From Phytohabitans rumicis (GTDB lineage: Bacteria; Actinomycetota; Actinomycetes; Mycobacteriales; Micromonosporaceae), in contig NZ_BLPG01000001.1 in assembly GCF_011764445.1 (NCBI RefSeq), positions 8,015,001 to 8,079,000 on the forward strand: a stretch of DNA of 64,000 bases, read 5' to 3'. Positions 13,429 to 24,969 of this stretch are shown piece after piece. Both the position numbers and the translations under genes were made by a program. How positions within the stretch are numbered: the stretch's first letter is position 1; each line of letters starts with the position of its first letter. The notes below the pieces were generated by a model that was not told the origin of the DNA, ran no database searches, and was given only the letters and a program-made list of their open reading frames with translations.

Positions 13429-14859
13429 ATGCGGATCAGACCATTCTTGGTACGCCGTGGCGGCGCCCTCGCCGCCCTGGCGCTGCTGGTACCGGCGGCC
13501 GTCGTCTTCGCCGCCGGGCTCTCCGAGGCCGCGGCGACCCCGGTCGACGGCGGCGTCTATACCGTCGTCCCCGCCGCCAGCGGCAAGTGCGTCGAGGTGC
13601 CGGCCGGGTCCACCGCGAGCGGCACCCGGCTGACCCAGGCCGCATGCGAGGCCGGGGCGATCCGTCAACAGTGGAGGGTCGTGGCCAACTCCGGCCGCTT
13701 CCACCTCGTCAACGTCAACAGCAACCAGTGCATGGACGTACCCGGTGGCGCCGCTACCTCGGGGCTGCAACTGCAGCAGTGGGGCTGCGGCGCCGCGCAG
13801 AACAATCAACTGTGGACGTTCACCGCCTCGGCGGCGGCCGCCGGGAAGTACCGCATCGCCAGCGCGGCCACCTCGATGTGCGTGAGCGACAAGGACGGCT
13901 CCACCGCCGGCAACAACCCGATCGTGCAGGAGGGCTGCGCCGACGTCGCCCGCATGCAGTTCGCGTTCAACCTCGTCGGCTCGGCGTCCACCCCGACCGT
14001 GGCCGCGGACGGCACGGGCCTCTACCGGACCGTGCAGGCCGCCATCGACGCGGTGCCGGCGAACAACACGACCCGGCGGGTCATCACGATCAAGGCGGGC
14101 ACCTACCGGGAGATCGTGACGGTCCCGTCGAACAAGCCGTTCATCACCCTCCAAGGGCTGGGGTCGTCGGCCGGCAACACGGTCATCGTCAACAACCACA
14201 GCTCCGCCGGCGGCTGGGGGACGTCGGGCAGCGCCACCGTCTTCGTCAACGGCCGCGACTTCGTCGCGACCAACCTGACCATGGCGAACGACTACGGCGA
14301 GGGCAGCCAGGCGGTGGCGGCCAACCTGAACGCCGACCGGCTGGTCTTCACCAACGTGCGCTTCCTCGGCAACCAGGACACGCTGCTGGTCAACAACAAC
14401 GCCCGCGCGTACGTCGCGAACTCCTACGTCGAGGGCACGGTGGACTTCGTCTTCGGCGGCGGCACGGCGGTCTTCAACGCCAGCACGATCTACGAGAAGC
14501 GCAGCACCGGCGGGCCGATCACCGCGGCGGCCACGGACCCGGCCAAGACGTACGGGCTGCTGTTCTACAAGTGCACGGTCACCGGCGCGGCGAACAACGT
14601 CACCGGACTGGGCCGCCCGTGGGGCGCCAGCGCGCAGGTGCTGTACCGCGAGTCCAACCTGAGCGCGACCATCAAGACCGCCCAGCCCTGGTCCGACATG
14701 TCAGCCAACCCGTGGCAGAACGCGCGGTTCTCCGAGTACCGCAACACCGGTGCGGGCGCGGGCGTCAACGGCAACCGGCCGCAGATGAGCGACGCGACCG
14801 CGGCCAACTACACGCCCCAGAGGTACCTCGCCGGCACCGACGGCTGGAACCCGATGTAG
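13429..14859 (+). CDS. Secreted pectin methylesterase (CE8) with N-terminal ricin-type lectin
   Basis: A 476-residue secreted enzyme. Signal peptide residues 1-35, ricin-type lectin about 40-185, CE8 beta-helix about 190-476. Catalytic residues are visible: Asp317 (QDTLL), Asp339 (GTVDFVFGG) and Arg396 (GLGRPWG). It removes methyl esters from homogalacturonan, making substrate for the lyase just upstream. The lectin domain is clearly paralogous to that of the lyase, which suggests duplication of a module within the locus. The two genes are separated by two bases and are surely co-transcribed. Confidence 0.93.
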   Translation: MRIRPFLVRRGGALAALALLVPAAVVFAAGLSEAAATPVDGGVYTVVPAASGKCVEVPAGSTASGTRLTQAACEAGAIRQQWRVVANSGRFHLVNVNSNQCMDVPGGAATSGLQLQQWGCGAAQNNQLWTFTASAAAAGKYRIASAATSMCVSDKDGSTAGNNPIVQEGCADVARMQFAFNLVGSASTPTVAADGTGLYRTVQAAIDAVPANNTTRRVITIKAGTYREIVTVPSNKPFITLQGLGSSAGNTVIVNNHSSAGGWGTSGSATVFVNGRDFVATNLTMANDYGEGSQAVAANLNADRLVFTNVRFLGNQDTLLVNNNARAYVANSYVEGTVDFVFGGGTAVFNASTIYEKRSTGGPITAAATDPAKTYGLLFYKCTVTGAANNVTGLGRPWGASAQVLYRESNLSATIKTAQPWSDMSANPWQNARFSEYRNTGAGAGVNGNRPQMSDATAANYTPQRYLAGTDGWNPM

Positions 14860-14877
14860 GCGTACTACGGTTGTCGC

Positions 14878-16086
14878 GTGAGTTGGCTTGAGCTGCCGCT
14901 GGACACCCCGTTCGGCCTGGCGAACCTGCCCTACGGCGTCTTCAGCCGCGAGGAGGGGGACCGCCGGGTCGGGGTCGCCGTCGGCGACGCGGTGCTGGAC
15001 CTGTCCGCGCTGGCCGAGCGGCTCGGCGCGGGGTGGGCCCCGCTGGTGGCCGGGCCGGTGCTCAACCCGCTGCTCGCGGCCGGGCCGGCCACCTGGCGGG
15101 AGGTCCGCGAGCAGATCGGCGAGTGGCTGGGCGAGGCACGGCGTGCGGACGCCGTCCGCCGGCACCTGGTGCCGGCGGACGGGCTCCGGATGTACCTGCC
15201 GTTCGAGGTGGCCGACTACGTCGACTTCTACTCGTCCCGGCACCACGCCGAGAACGTCGGCCGGATGTTCCGCCCCGACTCCGCGCCGCTCACGCCGAAC
15301 TGGACGCACCTGCCGATCGGGTACCACGGGCGGGCCGGCACCGTCGTCGTGTCCGGCACCGAGGTCGTCCGCCCGCAGGGGCAGCGCAAGGCGCCCGACG
15401 AGCCGGCCCCGGCGTTCGGCCCCACCCGGCGCCTGGACATCGAGGCCGAGGTCGGCTTCGTGGTCGGGGTCCCATCCACCCTCGGCGAACCGGTGCCGCT
15501 GGCGGCGTTCGAAGACCACGTCTTCGGCGCCTGCCTGGTCAACGACTGGTCCGCCCGCGACGTGCAGGCATGGGAGTACGTGCCGCTCGGCCCGTTCCTC
15601 GGCAAGTCGTTCGCCACGTCCGTGTCGCCGTGGATCGTCCCGCTCGCCGCCCTGCAGGCCGCCCGGGTGGCGCCGCCGGCCCGCGACCCGCGGCCGCTGC
15701 CGTACCTGCGCGACGAGGCCGCGCCGTGGGGCCTGGACCTCGCCCTGGAGGTACGCCTCAACGGGCACGTGATCGCCCGGCCGCCGTTCGCCACGATGTA
15801 CTGGACGGCCGCCCAGCAACTCGCCCACCTGACCGTGAACGGGGCATCGCTGCGCACGGGGGACCTCTTCGCCTCCGGCACCGTCAGCGGCCCCGAGCCG
15901 GACCAGCGCGGCTCGCTCCTCGAACTGACCTGGAACGGCCGCGACCCGCTGACGCTGCCCGGCGGCGAGGCCCGCACCTTCCTGGAGGACGGCGACGAGG
16001 TCACCATCACCGCCACCGCACCCGGCCCCGGCGGCCAGCGCATCGGCTTCGGCGAGGTACGCGGCCGGGTCGCCCCCTCCCGTTGA
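14878..16086 (+). CDS. fahA: Fumarylacetoacetase
   Basis: A 402-residue enzyme of about the usual length. It has the N-terminal SH3-like FAH domain (residues 1-115) and a C-terminal beta-roll with metal-ligand segments FYSSRHHAENVGRMF and VNDWSARDVQAWEYVPLGPF. It hydrolyses fumarylacetoacetate to fumarate and acetoacetate, the last step of tyrosine/homogentisate breakdown. The GTG at 14878 is chosen because the conserved N-terminal segment begins there. No other tyrosine-pathway gene is adjacent. Converges with the LacI-type gene. Confidence 0.92.
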   Translation: MSWLELPLDTPFGLANLPYGVFSREEGDRRVGVAVGDAVLDLSALAERLGAGWAPLVAGPVLNPLLAAGPATWREVREQIGEWLGEARRADAVRRHLVPADGLRMYLPFEVADYVDFYSSRHHAENVGRMFRPDSAPLTPNWTHLPIGYHGRAGTVVVSGTEVVRPQGQRKAPDEPAPAFGPTRRLDIEAEVGFVVGVPSTLGEPVPLAAFEDHVFGACLVNDWSARDVQAWEYVPLGPFLGKSFATSVSPWIVPLAALQAARVAPPARDPRPLPYLRDEAAPWGLDLALEVRLNGHVIARPPFATMYWTAAQQLAHLTVNGASLRTGDLFASGTVSGPEPDQRGSLLELTWNGRDPLTLPGGEARTFLEDGDEVTITATAPGPGGQRIGFGEVRGRVAPSR

Positions 16087-16093
16087 CGGTGTC

Positions 16094-17395
16094 TCAGAAA
16101 CGATCGGCGGTGGCAGGGATCGTTTCGGCAGCGGGCGGAGCGGTGCTGTCCCGGACCACCAGGGCGGTGGCCAGCTCGATGTGGGTCTGCGTGATCGCCT
16201 CGCCCGCGGCCAAGGCCAGGACCATCCTGGCGGCGGTGGCCCCCATCTCGGCGAACGGCTGCCGCACAGTGGTCATGGGCGGCCCGCACCAGCGCGCGTA
16301 CGAGATGTCGTCGAAGCCGACCACGCTGAGGTCGTGCGGGATGCGCGCGCCGGCCTGCCGGGCCGCCTCGTAGACGCCGAACGCCTGCAGGTCGTTGCCG
16401 CACAGCACCGCCGTCGGCGGGTCGGGCAGGCGCAGCAGCTCCCGGCCGTGGCTGAGCCCGTCCTCGAACGAGAACCACAGCCCGGCGCGGAGCAGGCGCT
16501 CGTCCAGCGGCATCCCGGTGGCCGCCAGCGCCGCCCGCGCGCCCTCCAGCCGGGCCCGCGCGCACACGCGTTCCAATGGTCCGGTGATCACCGCGATCCC
16601 GCGGTGGCCGAGATCCAGCAGGTGTTGGGCGGCGGCGAAGGCGCCGCGCCGGTTGGCCGCCGCCACCGAGGGAACGGGCTGCAGCGGCTCGCTGGTGGGG
16701 TCGACCGCCACCAGCGGGATCGCGCTGGCGTCCAGCAGGCCGTGCTGCTCGGGCATCGCGCCGGTGTGCACGGCGATGACGCCGGTCGGGCGGCGGGCCA
16801 GCAGGTCCTGGGCCCAGCTGCGCCCGGTCGACGCCTCCCGCAACGCGTCCGTGAAGCCGACGGCCAGGCCGTGCCCGACGGCGACCTGCTTCACGCCCCG
16901 CATGATCTCGACCGTCAGGTGGCTCATCCCGCCGTAGAAGACCACCTCCACGCAGGCGGCCCGCGCGACCTTCTCCGGGCGCCGGTAGCCGCGCTCGCGC
17001 AGCAGATCCTCCACCCGCCGGCGGGTGTCCGGTGCCACGCCGGAGCGCCCGTTGAGCACCTTCGACACGGTAGGCGGGGAGACGCCCGCCAGCCTCGCGA
17101 TCGTCGCGACCGTCAGCGTGCCGCGGGATCGCCGACCGGCCGATCCCGCCGGCGGCGCACCGGGCCCGGTCGCGCGCTCGCCGTCGGCGCCAGGGTCTCC
17201 CGGCGCCCGGCGCTGCGACGCCTCACGCAGCAGGCGGGCGCGCACCTCCTCGGCCTCCCGGATCGCCCGTGGCCCGGCGGGGACCGTCTGCACGAGGTAC
17301 TGCCGCTTCTTCGAGACCGGATCGACCCCGGCGTACACCCGCACCCGCAGCGACCCACTCGGCAGGGTCTCGATCTCACCGCGCGCCCGCGACAT
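16094..17395 (-). CDS. LacI-family regulator with a fused N-terminal integrase arm-type DNA-binding domain
   Basis: A 433-residue protein in one uninterrupted frame. Residues 1-63 (LPSGSLRVRVYAGVDPVSKK and the following helix REAEEVRARLL) look like the arm-site-binding domain at the start of actinobacterial tyrosine integrases. A Pro/Gly-rich linker spans 64-92. Residues 94-140 are a LacI helix-turn-helix with hinge (VATIARLAGVSPPTVSKVLN), and 145-400 a sugar-sensing periplasmic-binding fold ending in VVGFDDISYARWC. It therefore carries two DNA-binding domains. It lies 12 bases after the WD40 NTPase gene and near the pectin and rhamnose genes, whose TGAAACG-type operators it could bind (inference). 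Confidence 0.85.
   Translation of the reverse strand: MSRARGEIETLPSGSLRVRVYAGVDPVSKKRQYLVQTVPAGPRAIREAEEVRARLLREASQRRAPGDPGADGERATGPGAPPAGSAGRRSRGTLTVATIARLAGVSPPTVSKVLNGRSGVAPDTRRRVEDLLRERGYRRPEKVARAACVEVVFYGGMSHLTVEIMRGVKQVAVGHGLAVGFTDALREASTGRSWAQDLLARRPTGVIAVHTGAMPEQHGLLDASAIPLVAVDPTSEPLQPVPSVAAANRRGAFAAAQHLLDLGHRGIAVITGPLERVCARARLEGARAALAATGMPLDERLLRAGLWFSFEDGLSHGRELLRLPDPPTAVLCGNDLQAFGVYEAARQAGARIPHDLSVVGFDDISYARWCGPPMTTVRQPFAEMGATAARMVLALAAGEAITQTHIELATALVVRDSTAPPAAETIPATADRF
16097..16126. terminator. Hairpin at the fahA/LacI convergence
   Basis: Nine-base perfect arms GAAACGATC (16097-16105) and GATCGTTTC (16118-16126) with a 12-base loop, inside the last codons of the LacI-type gene and 11 bases after the fahA stop. 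It could end fahA transcription. No U-tract is present, as is common in actinobacteria. An operator role cannot be excluded. Confidence 0.35.
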
Positions 17396-17407
17396 GGCCG
17401 TACCGTA

Positions 17408-20400
17408 CTAGCAGGACCGGTGATCGCCCAGTACGCCGCAGAGCCGGTCGACGGCCTGCGGGACGTCCAGCGTCCACAGCCCCACCGACGCGCCGGCCGC
17501 CGCGGTGGCCAGCGTGCCGCCGTCGGGCGCGAAGTCGACCGCGTTGAGCAGGCTGAACTGCCCGGTGAGGTTGGCCGAGAGCGCGCCGGTGCGGACGTCC
17601 CAGAGCCGGACGACCCGGTCGCTCTTGGTGATGGTGGCCAGGGTGGCGCCGTCCGGCGAGAACACCGCTTCCCGGATCGTGGCGGGATGCTCGGCGAACT
17701 CCCGCCAGCCGCCGCTGCCGTCGAGCCGCCACAGCCGTACCGAACGCCCGGTGCCGACCACCGCCAGGCTGCGGTTGTCCGGGCTGACCGTCAGGTCCAG
17801 CACCTGCTCGTCGCCCAGCGGCACGCTCGCCAACTCGCTCATATCGTCGGCACGCCACCGGCGCAGCACCGCGTCCGCCCGGGTCTCGGTGGCCGAGAGC
17901 AGCTCCAGGTCGTACGTGGCGGCGAGCAGCTGCGCCCCGTCGCGGGTGAAGGTGATCGCGCTGGTACCGGCCGAGCCCAGGTCGAGGGCGCGGCGCTCGG
18001 TCCCGGTGCGGGCGTCCCAGACGTGCAGGACGTACTCCGGGCCGGCCTCCTCCTCGGTGGTCGCGATGCCCTCCAGCGGCCGGCCCGCCGCCACGGCGAG
18101 GGTGCCCCCGTCCGGCGCGAACGCCAGCGACTCCGGCCGCAGCGGCGCGATGCTGAAGCGATGCCGTTCCCGGCCGTCGGCGTCCCACAGATGGACGGTG
18201 CCGGCGGCCGTGGTGGTGGCCAGCGTGCCATCCGGTGACCAGGCGATGTCCTCGACCGCCGACCCGTGGGGGATCGTCGCGACGACCGCGTGGGAGGTGG
18301 TGTCCCACAGCCGGACCACCCCGTCGGTGGCGGCGGTGGCGAGCCGGCGCCCGGTGGGGTCGAACCGCGCGTCGAACACGGCGGCCGTGTGCGGCAGCCA
18401 CGCCGTGGCCCGCTGCCACAGGATCGTCGAGTCGTCGATGCCGGTGGCGGCGACCACCTTGCCGTTGGCCGCGACCGCGACGTCGAGCGGCGTGCCGTCG
18501 AACCCGACGTAGGAGGTCAGCGGCACGCCGGTGCTCGCGTCCCACGCGGCCAGGTCGCGGCCGCCGCCGGTGGCCAGCAGGTATCCGTCCGGGGTGTACG
18601 CCACCTGCCCGACCGTGCCACCGTCGAGCCGGTGCAGGGTGCGCAGCGGCGCGCCGTCGGGCAGCCGCCAGATCCGGACGTCGCCGTCCACCCCCGCGGC
18701 GGCCACCTCCCCGGTGGGGAGAAGGCCAGCGGTATCGCGAACTCCCCCTGGTCGAGGTGCAGGTCGATGACCCGGGCGCCGTCGGACAGGCGCCACACCC
18801 GGATGGTGCCGCCGGTCGGCAGCCCGGCCGCCAGGTACCGGCCGTCGGGGCTGACCGCCAGGTCGGACACGATGTCGCCGACCGGCAACTCGGCCGCGGT
18901 GGCGCCGGTGCGGGCGTCCAGGAGCTTGATGACCGGTTTTTCCGCGGCGCTGAACCCGAAGGCGGCCAGCCGGCCGTCCGGCAGCCAGGTGGCGAAGCCG
19001 ACCGCGGGCAGCACCCGGATCAGCTGGCCGGTGTCGGCGGCCCAGACCCGTACGCCGTCCCGCTCCAGCGCGGCGGTGGCCAGCATGCTGTCGTCGGGTG
19101 CGAACGCCAGCGACGTGACCTGCTTACCGTGGCCGGTCAGCTCCCGCATCGTGCGGTGGTCGGCACCGTCCCACAGCCGTACGGTGCCGTCGCCGTGACC
19201 GACCGCCGCGCGCGAGCCGTCGCTGCTGAGCGCCACGGCGATGCCGCCGGGCTGGCTGCCCAGCCGCCCGGTGAAGGACATCATCTGCGCGGACAGCAGC
19301 GCGCCGCGCGCCTCCGGCGTGTGGCTGGTCCGCCAGGCGTCCAGCGCCAGCCCCATCGCCCGCGCCTGGTCGCCTTCCGCGCTGACCAGCGACTCGGCGG
19401 CGTACTGGCGGGACAGCGCGTCGTCGGCCCGCCGCTGCGCCTCGGCCCGCTGCTCCACCGCGAACCCGCCGGCGCCCAACGCGACCACGAGCGCGGCCGC
19501 CAGCCCCGCCACCAGCCGGCGCAGCCGCCGACCGCGCCGCCGCTCGGTCGCCAGCACCACCTCGGCGGCCCGCTCGCTGGCCACCAGGAACCGCTGCTCG
19601 ACCTCGCCGACGTCGGCTCGCCCCGCCGCCCAGTCCTGGGCCGCGGCCAGCCGGGCGCCGCGGTAGAGGACGTCGCCGTCCTCATTGGACTCCACCCAGT
19701 AGTACGCCGCCTCGGCCAGCCGCTGCCGCGTCACGATCGCCTGGCGGTCCTCCTCGACCCAGTTCGCCAGGCGGGGCCACGCGCTCAGCAGCGCCTCGTG
19801 GCTGATCTCGACGGTGTTTTCGTCGGCGGTGACCAGCCGGGCCTGGACCAACCGGTCGAGCACCGCCGGCGTCATGCTGGACCGCGGCCCGCGGCGGCGT
19901 ACCGCGCCGGCCCCGTCGACGATCGCGACCAGGCCGAGCAGCCCGGCCCGCAACCGGGCCTGGTCGCCGCCGTCGAGCGAAACGTAGATGCGCTCGGCCG
20001 TGTCCGCCACGGCGTTGCGGACCCCGCCCGCGGCCCGGTATCCCTCGATGGTGAGCCGGTGGCCTGCCCGCCGCAGCCAGGTGCTGCGCAGGGCGTGGGC
20101 CAGCAGCGGCACCGCGCCCGACGGGTAGCCGCCGTCCCGGGCGCCGAGGTCGGCCAGCAGCAGCTCCACCAGGCCGGCCTCGAGCTCCAGGCCGGCCCGC
20201 TCGGCCGGGCGGACCACCGCGTCGCGCAGGTCGTCCATCCCCAGTGGACTGACCACGAACGGCCCGGCGGCCAGCGCCGGCAACAGCGGCCGCAGCCGGG
20301 TGCACTGCGGGAAGAAGTCCGACCGTACGGCCAGCACGACCAGCGCCGGCCCGGCACTGGCCAGCGCGGTGGCGAACATTTCCCGCTCGGCGGGGTCCGC

Positions 20401-21573
20401 GCACAGCGTGAACAGCTCCTCGAACTGGTCGATCACCACCACGAGGCGGGCCCGGTCGTCGTCGACTATGCCGGCCTGCGCGGCCAGCGCGCCGTACGCG
20501 TCCGGGGCGTCCCGCAGCTGCCGCAGCGCGTCCACCGCGGACACTCCGGCGAGCGCCGCGGTACGCGCGGCCAGCTCCGTCATCGGCCGGGCGCCGGGCG
20601 TCATCAGCAGCCACGGCCACGCCCCCGAACCGGCCGCCGGCAGGCCGCCCCGCGCGACGGCGGGCAGCAGGCCGGCGCGTACCAGTGAGGACTTGCCGAC
20701 GCCGGACGCGCCGGTGACGATGAGCGGGCCGCCCCCGGTCAGCTGCTCCGCCAGGCGGGCCAGCAGCTCCGCCGTCGGCGTCTCCCGGCCGAAGAACCAC
20801 TCCTCGTCCTCCGGCTGGAAGCTGGCCAGGCCCGGGAACGGGGAGGCCGCCAACGGATCCGGCGGGGTGGTCGCCGCCGTGGCCGGCGGGGACGCCTCGG
20901 GCAGCGCGGCGACCGGCCCGCGCAGCACCTCCTGCCGCAGCTGGGTGACGGCGACGAACACCCGCCGGGTCAGGTCGACCTGCTCGCGGTGCACGCTGTT
21001 CTGCACCGCGACGTCCTCCTGCAGCCCGTCCAGCGCGGCCACCGCGTCCCGGACCATCCAGCGCAGCTCGTCGACCTCGACACCGAGCACCGACACCGCC
21101 GCCGCCAGCTGCTGCCGCAGCTCCTGGCTGTCCTCACTGGACTCGGCGAACGCCACCGCGACCGCGTCGACGTGCCGTAGCACCTGGCTCACCTCGGCAC
21201 GCAGCGCCCGCGCCCGCTCGTCGTCCGCCGCGAGCACCGGTCCGAGCGCCTCGGCCACCGCGTCCCGCCACTGCTCGACCGTAGGCTGCGGCGTGCGGCG
21301 CCGCACGCGGTTCGCGGTCTCCGACAGCAACGCGCCGAAGTGCCCCGCGCCGATCGCGCCGAGCTGCCCGAGCAGCGCCGTGTACGCCGCGCCGGCGCCC
21401 AGGGTCACCGCCGCCACCGGCGCGACCGCGGCCGCGACCAGCAGAGCCAGGACGGTGTACGGCGTCGTGCGGGTGGCCCGCAGCCCGGCGCTCCGCACCC
21501 AGGCCCGGACCCCGCCACGCGCCCGCTCGACGGCGGCGTCCTGGCCGGGATCCTGATATTCCTCTGGCGGCAC
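17408..21573 (-). CDS. nSTAND1 NTPase with WD40 repeats (single-base frame break)
   Basis: A 1388-residue protein if one base is restored. Order: a hydrophobic segment (about 38-75), coiled regions, an nSTAND1 NTPase with Walker A GASGVGKSS (Lys294) and Walker B LVVVIDQFEELF (Asp382), a second membrane segment (LVAGLAAALVVALGAGGFAV), then WD40 propeller repeats to the C terminus. The frame breaks at a CCCC run (plus strand GGGG 18716-18719): adding one base joins LAFSP to TGEVAAAG within one WD40 blade. The start is the GTG at 21573. Such proteins act as membrane-linked sensors or signalling ATPases; the ligand is unknown. Confidence 0.8.
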
Positions 21574-21667
21574 CCATCGATTCTGCCCGAAGCCTGCAAC
21601 GCAATGGGGAGCCGGCCGGCACCTAATCCCGGAGGGATCGCACTGATCCAGCATTCAGGGAGGCTCT

Positions 21668-24600
21668 GTGAGGGTACTTCGTTGGCTCGCGGTGTCCGTG
21701 AGCGTGGCGTTGGCGGTCGGGCCGCTGCCGCACGCGTCGGGCGCGACGCTGGCGGCCGGTCCGGCGGCGGCACCGCCGGACGAGGCGGTCACGCTGGTCA
21801 CCGGCGACGTCGTCCGCGCCAGCGGCGGCCGGGTGGTGTCCGTCGAGGCGGGCACGGGACGGGACCGGGTCGGGTTCGTGGCCGAGCGGCGCGCCGGCCA
21901 CCAGTACGTCTACCCGTCCGACGTACTCGGATTGCTGGCCGCCGACCGGCTGGACCGGCGCCTGTTCGACGTGACCGGGCTGCTCGCGGCCGGGTACGGC
22001 GATGGGCGGCGGGACAGCCTGCCGCTGATCGTCCAGCACGGCGGTGGCGCGAAGCGCGCGGGCGCGCGGCAGCTGGCCGGCCTGCGGGCGACGGTGACCG
22101 CCGAGGTGCCGGTGGTCGACGCGTTCGCGGTGCGGGCCGCCAAGCGGGACGCCGGTGTGGTCTGGACCGGCCTGCGGTCCGGCCTGGACCAGGGCGCGGT
22201 ACGCGCGGTGCGGCTGGACGGGGTCCGGCGGCTCCTGCTCGACGAGAGCGCGGTACAGATCGGCGCGCCGGCCGCCTGGCAGGCCGGCCGCACCGGGCGG
22301 GGCGTCGTGGTCGGCGTGCTGGACACCGGTGTCGACGCCAGCCATCCGGACCTGGCCGGACGGATCCGCGCCAGCGAGAACTTCACCGACTCGCCGGAGC
22401 CCGGTGACACGCACGGGCACGGCACGCACGTCGCCTCCACCATGGCGGGCAACGGCGCGGCCAGCGGGGGCGGTACAAGGGCATCGCGCCGGAGGCCACC
22501 ATCCTGGCCGGCAAGGTGTGCGGGGAGGAGTACTGCGCCGAGTCGGCGATGCTCGCCGGCATGCAGTGGGTCGCCGAGCAGGGCGCCTCGGTGGTGAACG
22601 TGAGCATCGGCGGGCCGGACACCGCCGGGGTCGACATCGTGGAGGACGCCGTCAACCGGCTCAGCGCCCAGTACGGCACGCTCTTCGTGATCGCGGCCGG
22701 AAACTCCGGCGCGGACTCGGTGGAGTCACCGTCCACAGCGGACGCCGCGCTGTCGGTGGCGGCCGTGGACCGGCAGGACGCCATCGCCGAGTTCTCCAGC
22801 GGCGGTCCCCGGCAGGGCGACCTGGCGCTCAAGCCCGAGATCGCCGCGCCCGGTACGGACATCGTGGCCGCCCGCTCCGGGCAGGCCCCGCCGGAAAACA
22901 GCGACCCGGTGGACGACCACTACACGCGGATGAGCGGGACGTCCATGGCGGCGCCGCACGTCGCCGGGGCCGCGGCACTGCTCGCCCAGGCGCATCCACA
23001 GTGGAACGGTGCGCAGTTGAAGGCCGCGCTGATGGGCAGTTCCCGCGCTCTGGACGGGGTGGCCCTCGACCGGCAAGGCGCCGGCCGGGTCGACCTCGCG
23101 GCGGCCACCGCGGCGCCGGTGGTCGTGGACCGGGGAAGCCTCAACGTCGGTCGGACACTGTGGCCGCACGAGGACGACCCGGCGGTGGACACGGTCCTGA
23201 CGTACCAGAACACCGGCAAGGCGGCGGCTGCGGTGACCGTTACCGGGGCGTTGACCGGCCCCGGCGGCAGCCAGGCCCCGGCCGGGATGCTCACGGTCAC
23301 ACCGGCGTCGGTGACGATCCCGGCCGGCGGCACGGCCACCGTCACCGTCACCGTGGACACGTCGGTGTCCACACCGGACGGCCGGTACACCGGCCAGATC
23401 ACCGCCACCGCGGGCGAGCACTCGGCGCGGACCCTGGTCTCCGTGTTCCGCGAACCGGAGAGCTACGACGTCGTGGTGCGGGTGCTGGACCGGCACGGCG
23501 CCGCCTCGAACGCGTACAACAGCGCCATCACGTCCTGGACCGGCGAGCAGGTGCGGTACGCGATGACGCCGGACGGCTACACCACCCGGCTGCCGGCGGG
23601 CGACTACACGGTGGGCGCCGTCATCGCGACCGACCCGGACACCGACCAGCAGACCATCACGATGCTGGCGCGCCCCCGGCTGCGCCTGAACGCGGACGCC
23701 ACGGTCGTGCTGGACGCCCGGACCGCCGGCGCGGTCGACATCACCGTGCCGGAACCCGGCGCCGCACCGGTGATGTCACTGGCCAGCTACACCACGCCCG
23801 GCGGCGACGGGCTCGACTACTACTTCCTGTACGAGGGAACCGGCCGGCTCTTCCTCGGCCAGGTCGGTCCGGCGGCCAAGGGCTCGGCGTTCAGCTCCCT
23901 GGTCGCCACGCACTGGGCCCGGCCGGACGGCACCGGCAGCTTCTGGGACACGCCGTACATGTACAACGTGGGCATCGGGACCAAGGGCGGCGTCCCGACC
24001 GGGCTCACCCGGCACCTGCGCGCCCGGGACCTGGCCGTCGTCCATCAGTCCATGCGCGGGTTCGCCGGTACGGCCGGCGCGCTGGGCTCGCGGGTCCGCG
24101 GGGCGTTCCTGTCCGCCTCGGTCCGCTCCCGGCTGCCCGCCGGCCGGACCGACTACTTCAGCGGCACGGACGTGACCTGGGAGACCGACTTCGTCGACAT
24201 GGGCCCGCTCGACAAGCCCACCACGGTGACCTTCGCCGCCCAGACCGACCGGGTGTACCGGGCCGGTAAGACCTACCGGGAAGAGTGGAACAGGGCGGTA
24301 TTCGGCCCGGCGTTCTACGCCCGTCCCGCCGGCAGCACCTCGCCGGCCGGCGTCACCCGCTCCGGCGACGAGTTCAGCGCGTACTTCAGCATGCTGGTGG
24401 ACCCGGTGCCGGGCCGGTGGGGCGTGCCCAAGCTCAAGGCGAACGGCGGCGGCACCGCCCTGTACCGGAACGGTGAACTCGTCGCGAGCTCCGGCTTGCC
24501 CGGGAGCGTCACGGCGACGCTGCCCGGCGAGGACGCGGCGTACCGGTTGGCGGCGGAGATCGACCGCGGCGAGTCGGCCCAGATATCCACCAAGGTGACC

Positions 24601-24969
24601 GGCGCCTGGTCGTTCCGCTCCGCGCACGCGGCGGAGCCGATGACGGTCCTACCGCTGATGACCGTGCGGTACGCGCCGGCGCTGGACGCCGGCTACGCCG
24701 CGCCGGCGGGTCGCCGGTTCACCATCCCGGTACGGGTCGAGCACCAGGCCGGCTCCCGGGCACCGGCCGTCACCAGGCTCACCGTCGACGTGTCGTACGA
24801 CGACGGTGCGACCTGGCATCCGGCGGCGGTCAGCGGCGGCGGCGGGAACTGGCGGGCGACCGTCACCCACCCGGCCGGCGGCGCGCACGTCTCACTGCGC
24901 GCGGTCGCGACCGACCGCGCCGGCAACGAGTCCACTCTGACCACAATCCGCGCCTACCTCCTCCGCTGA
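21668..24969 (+). CDS. Secreted S8-family subtilisin-like protease (single-base frame break)
   Basis: An 1100-residue secreted protease if one base is restored. Signal peptide (residues 1-25), propeptide, then the catalytic domain with Asp219 (VLDTGVD), His251 (HGHGTHVAS) and Ser426 (GTSMAAPHVAG). Long C-terminal beta-rich domains follow. The frame breaks in GGGGG at 22466-22470: one more G joins NGAASGG to YKGIAPEATI, the expected subtilase text. The GTG start at 21668 has a GGGAGG ribosome binding site. It diverges from the nSTAND1 gene by 94 bases. The total length is usual for this actinobacterial protease group. Confidence 0.85.

Noticed and set aside
16094-17395. The LacI fusion as a true integrase with attachment sites
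   Set aside because: No catalytic Arg/His/Tyr domain is present, and no tRNA or att-like direct repeats were seen nearby.
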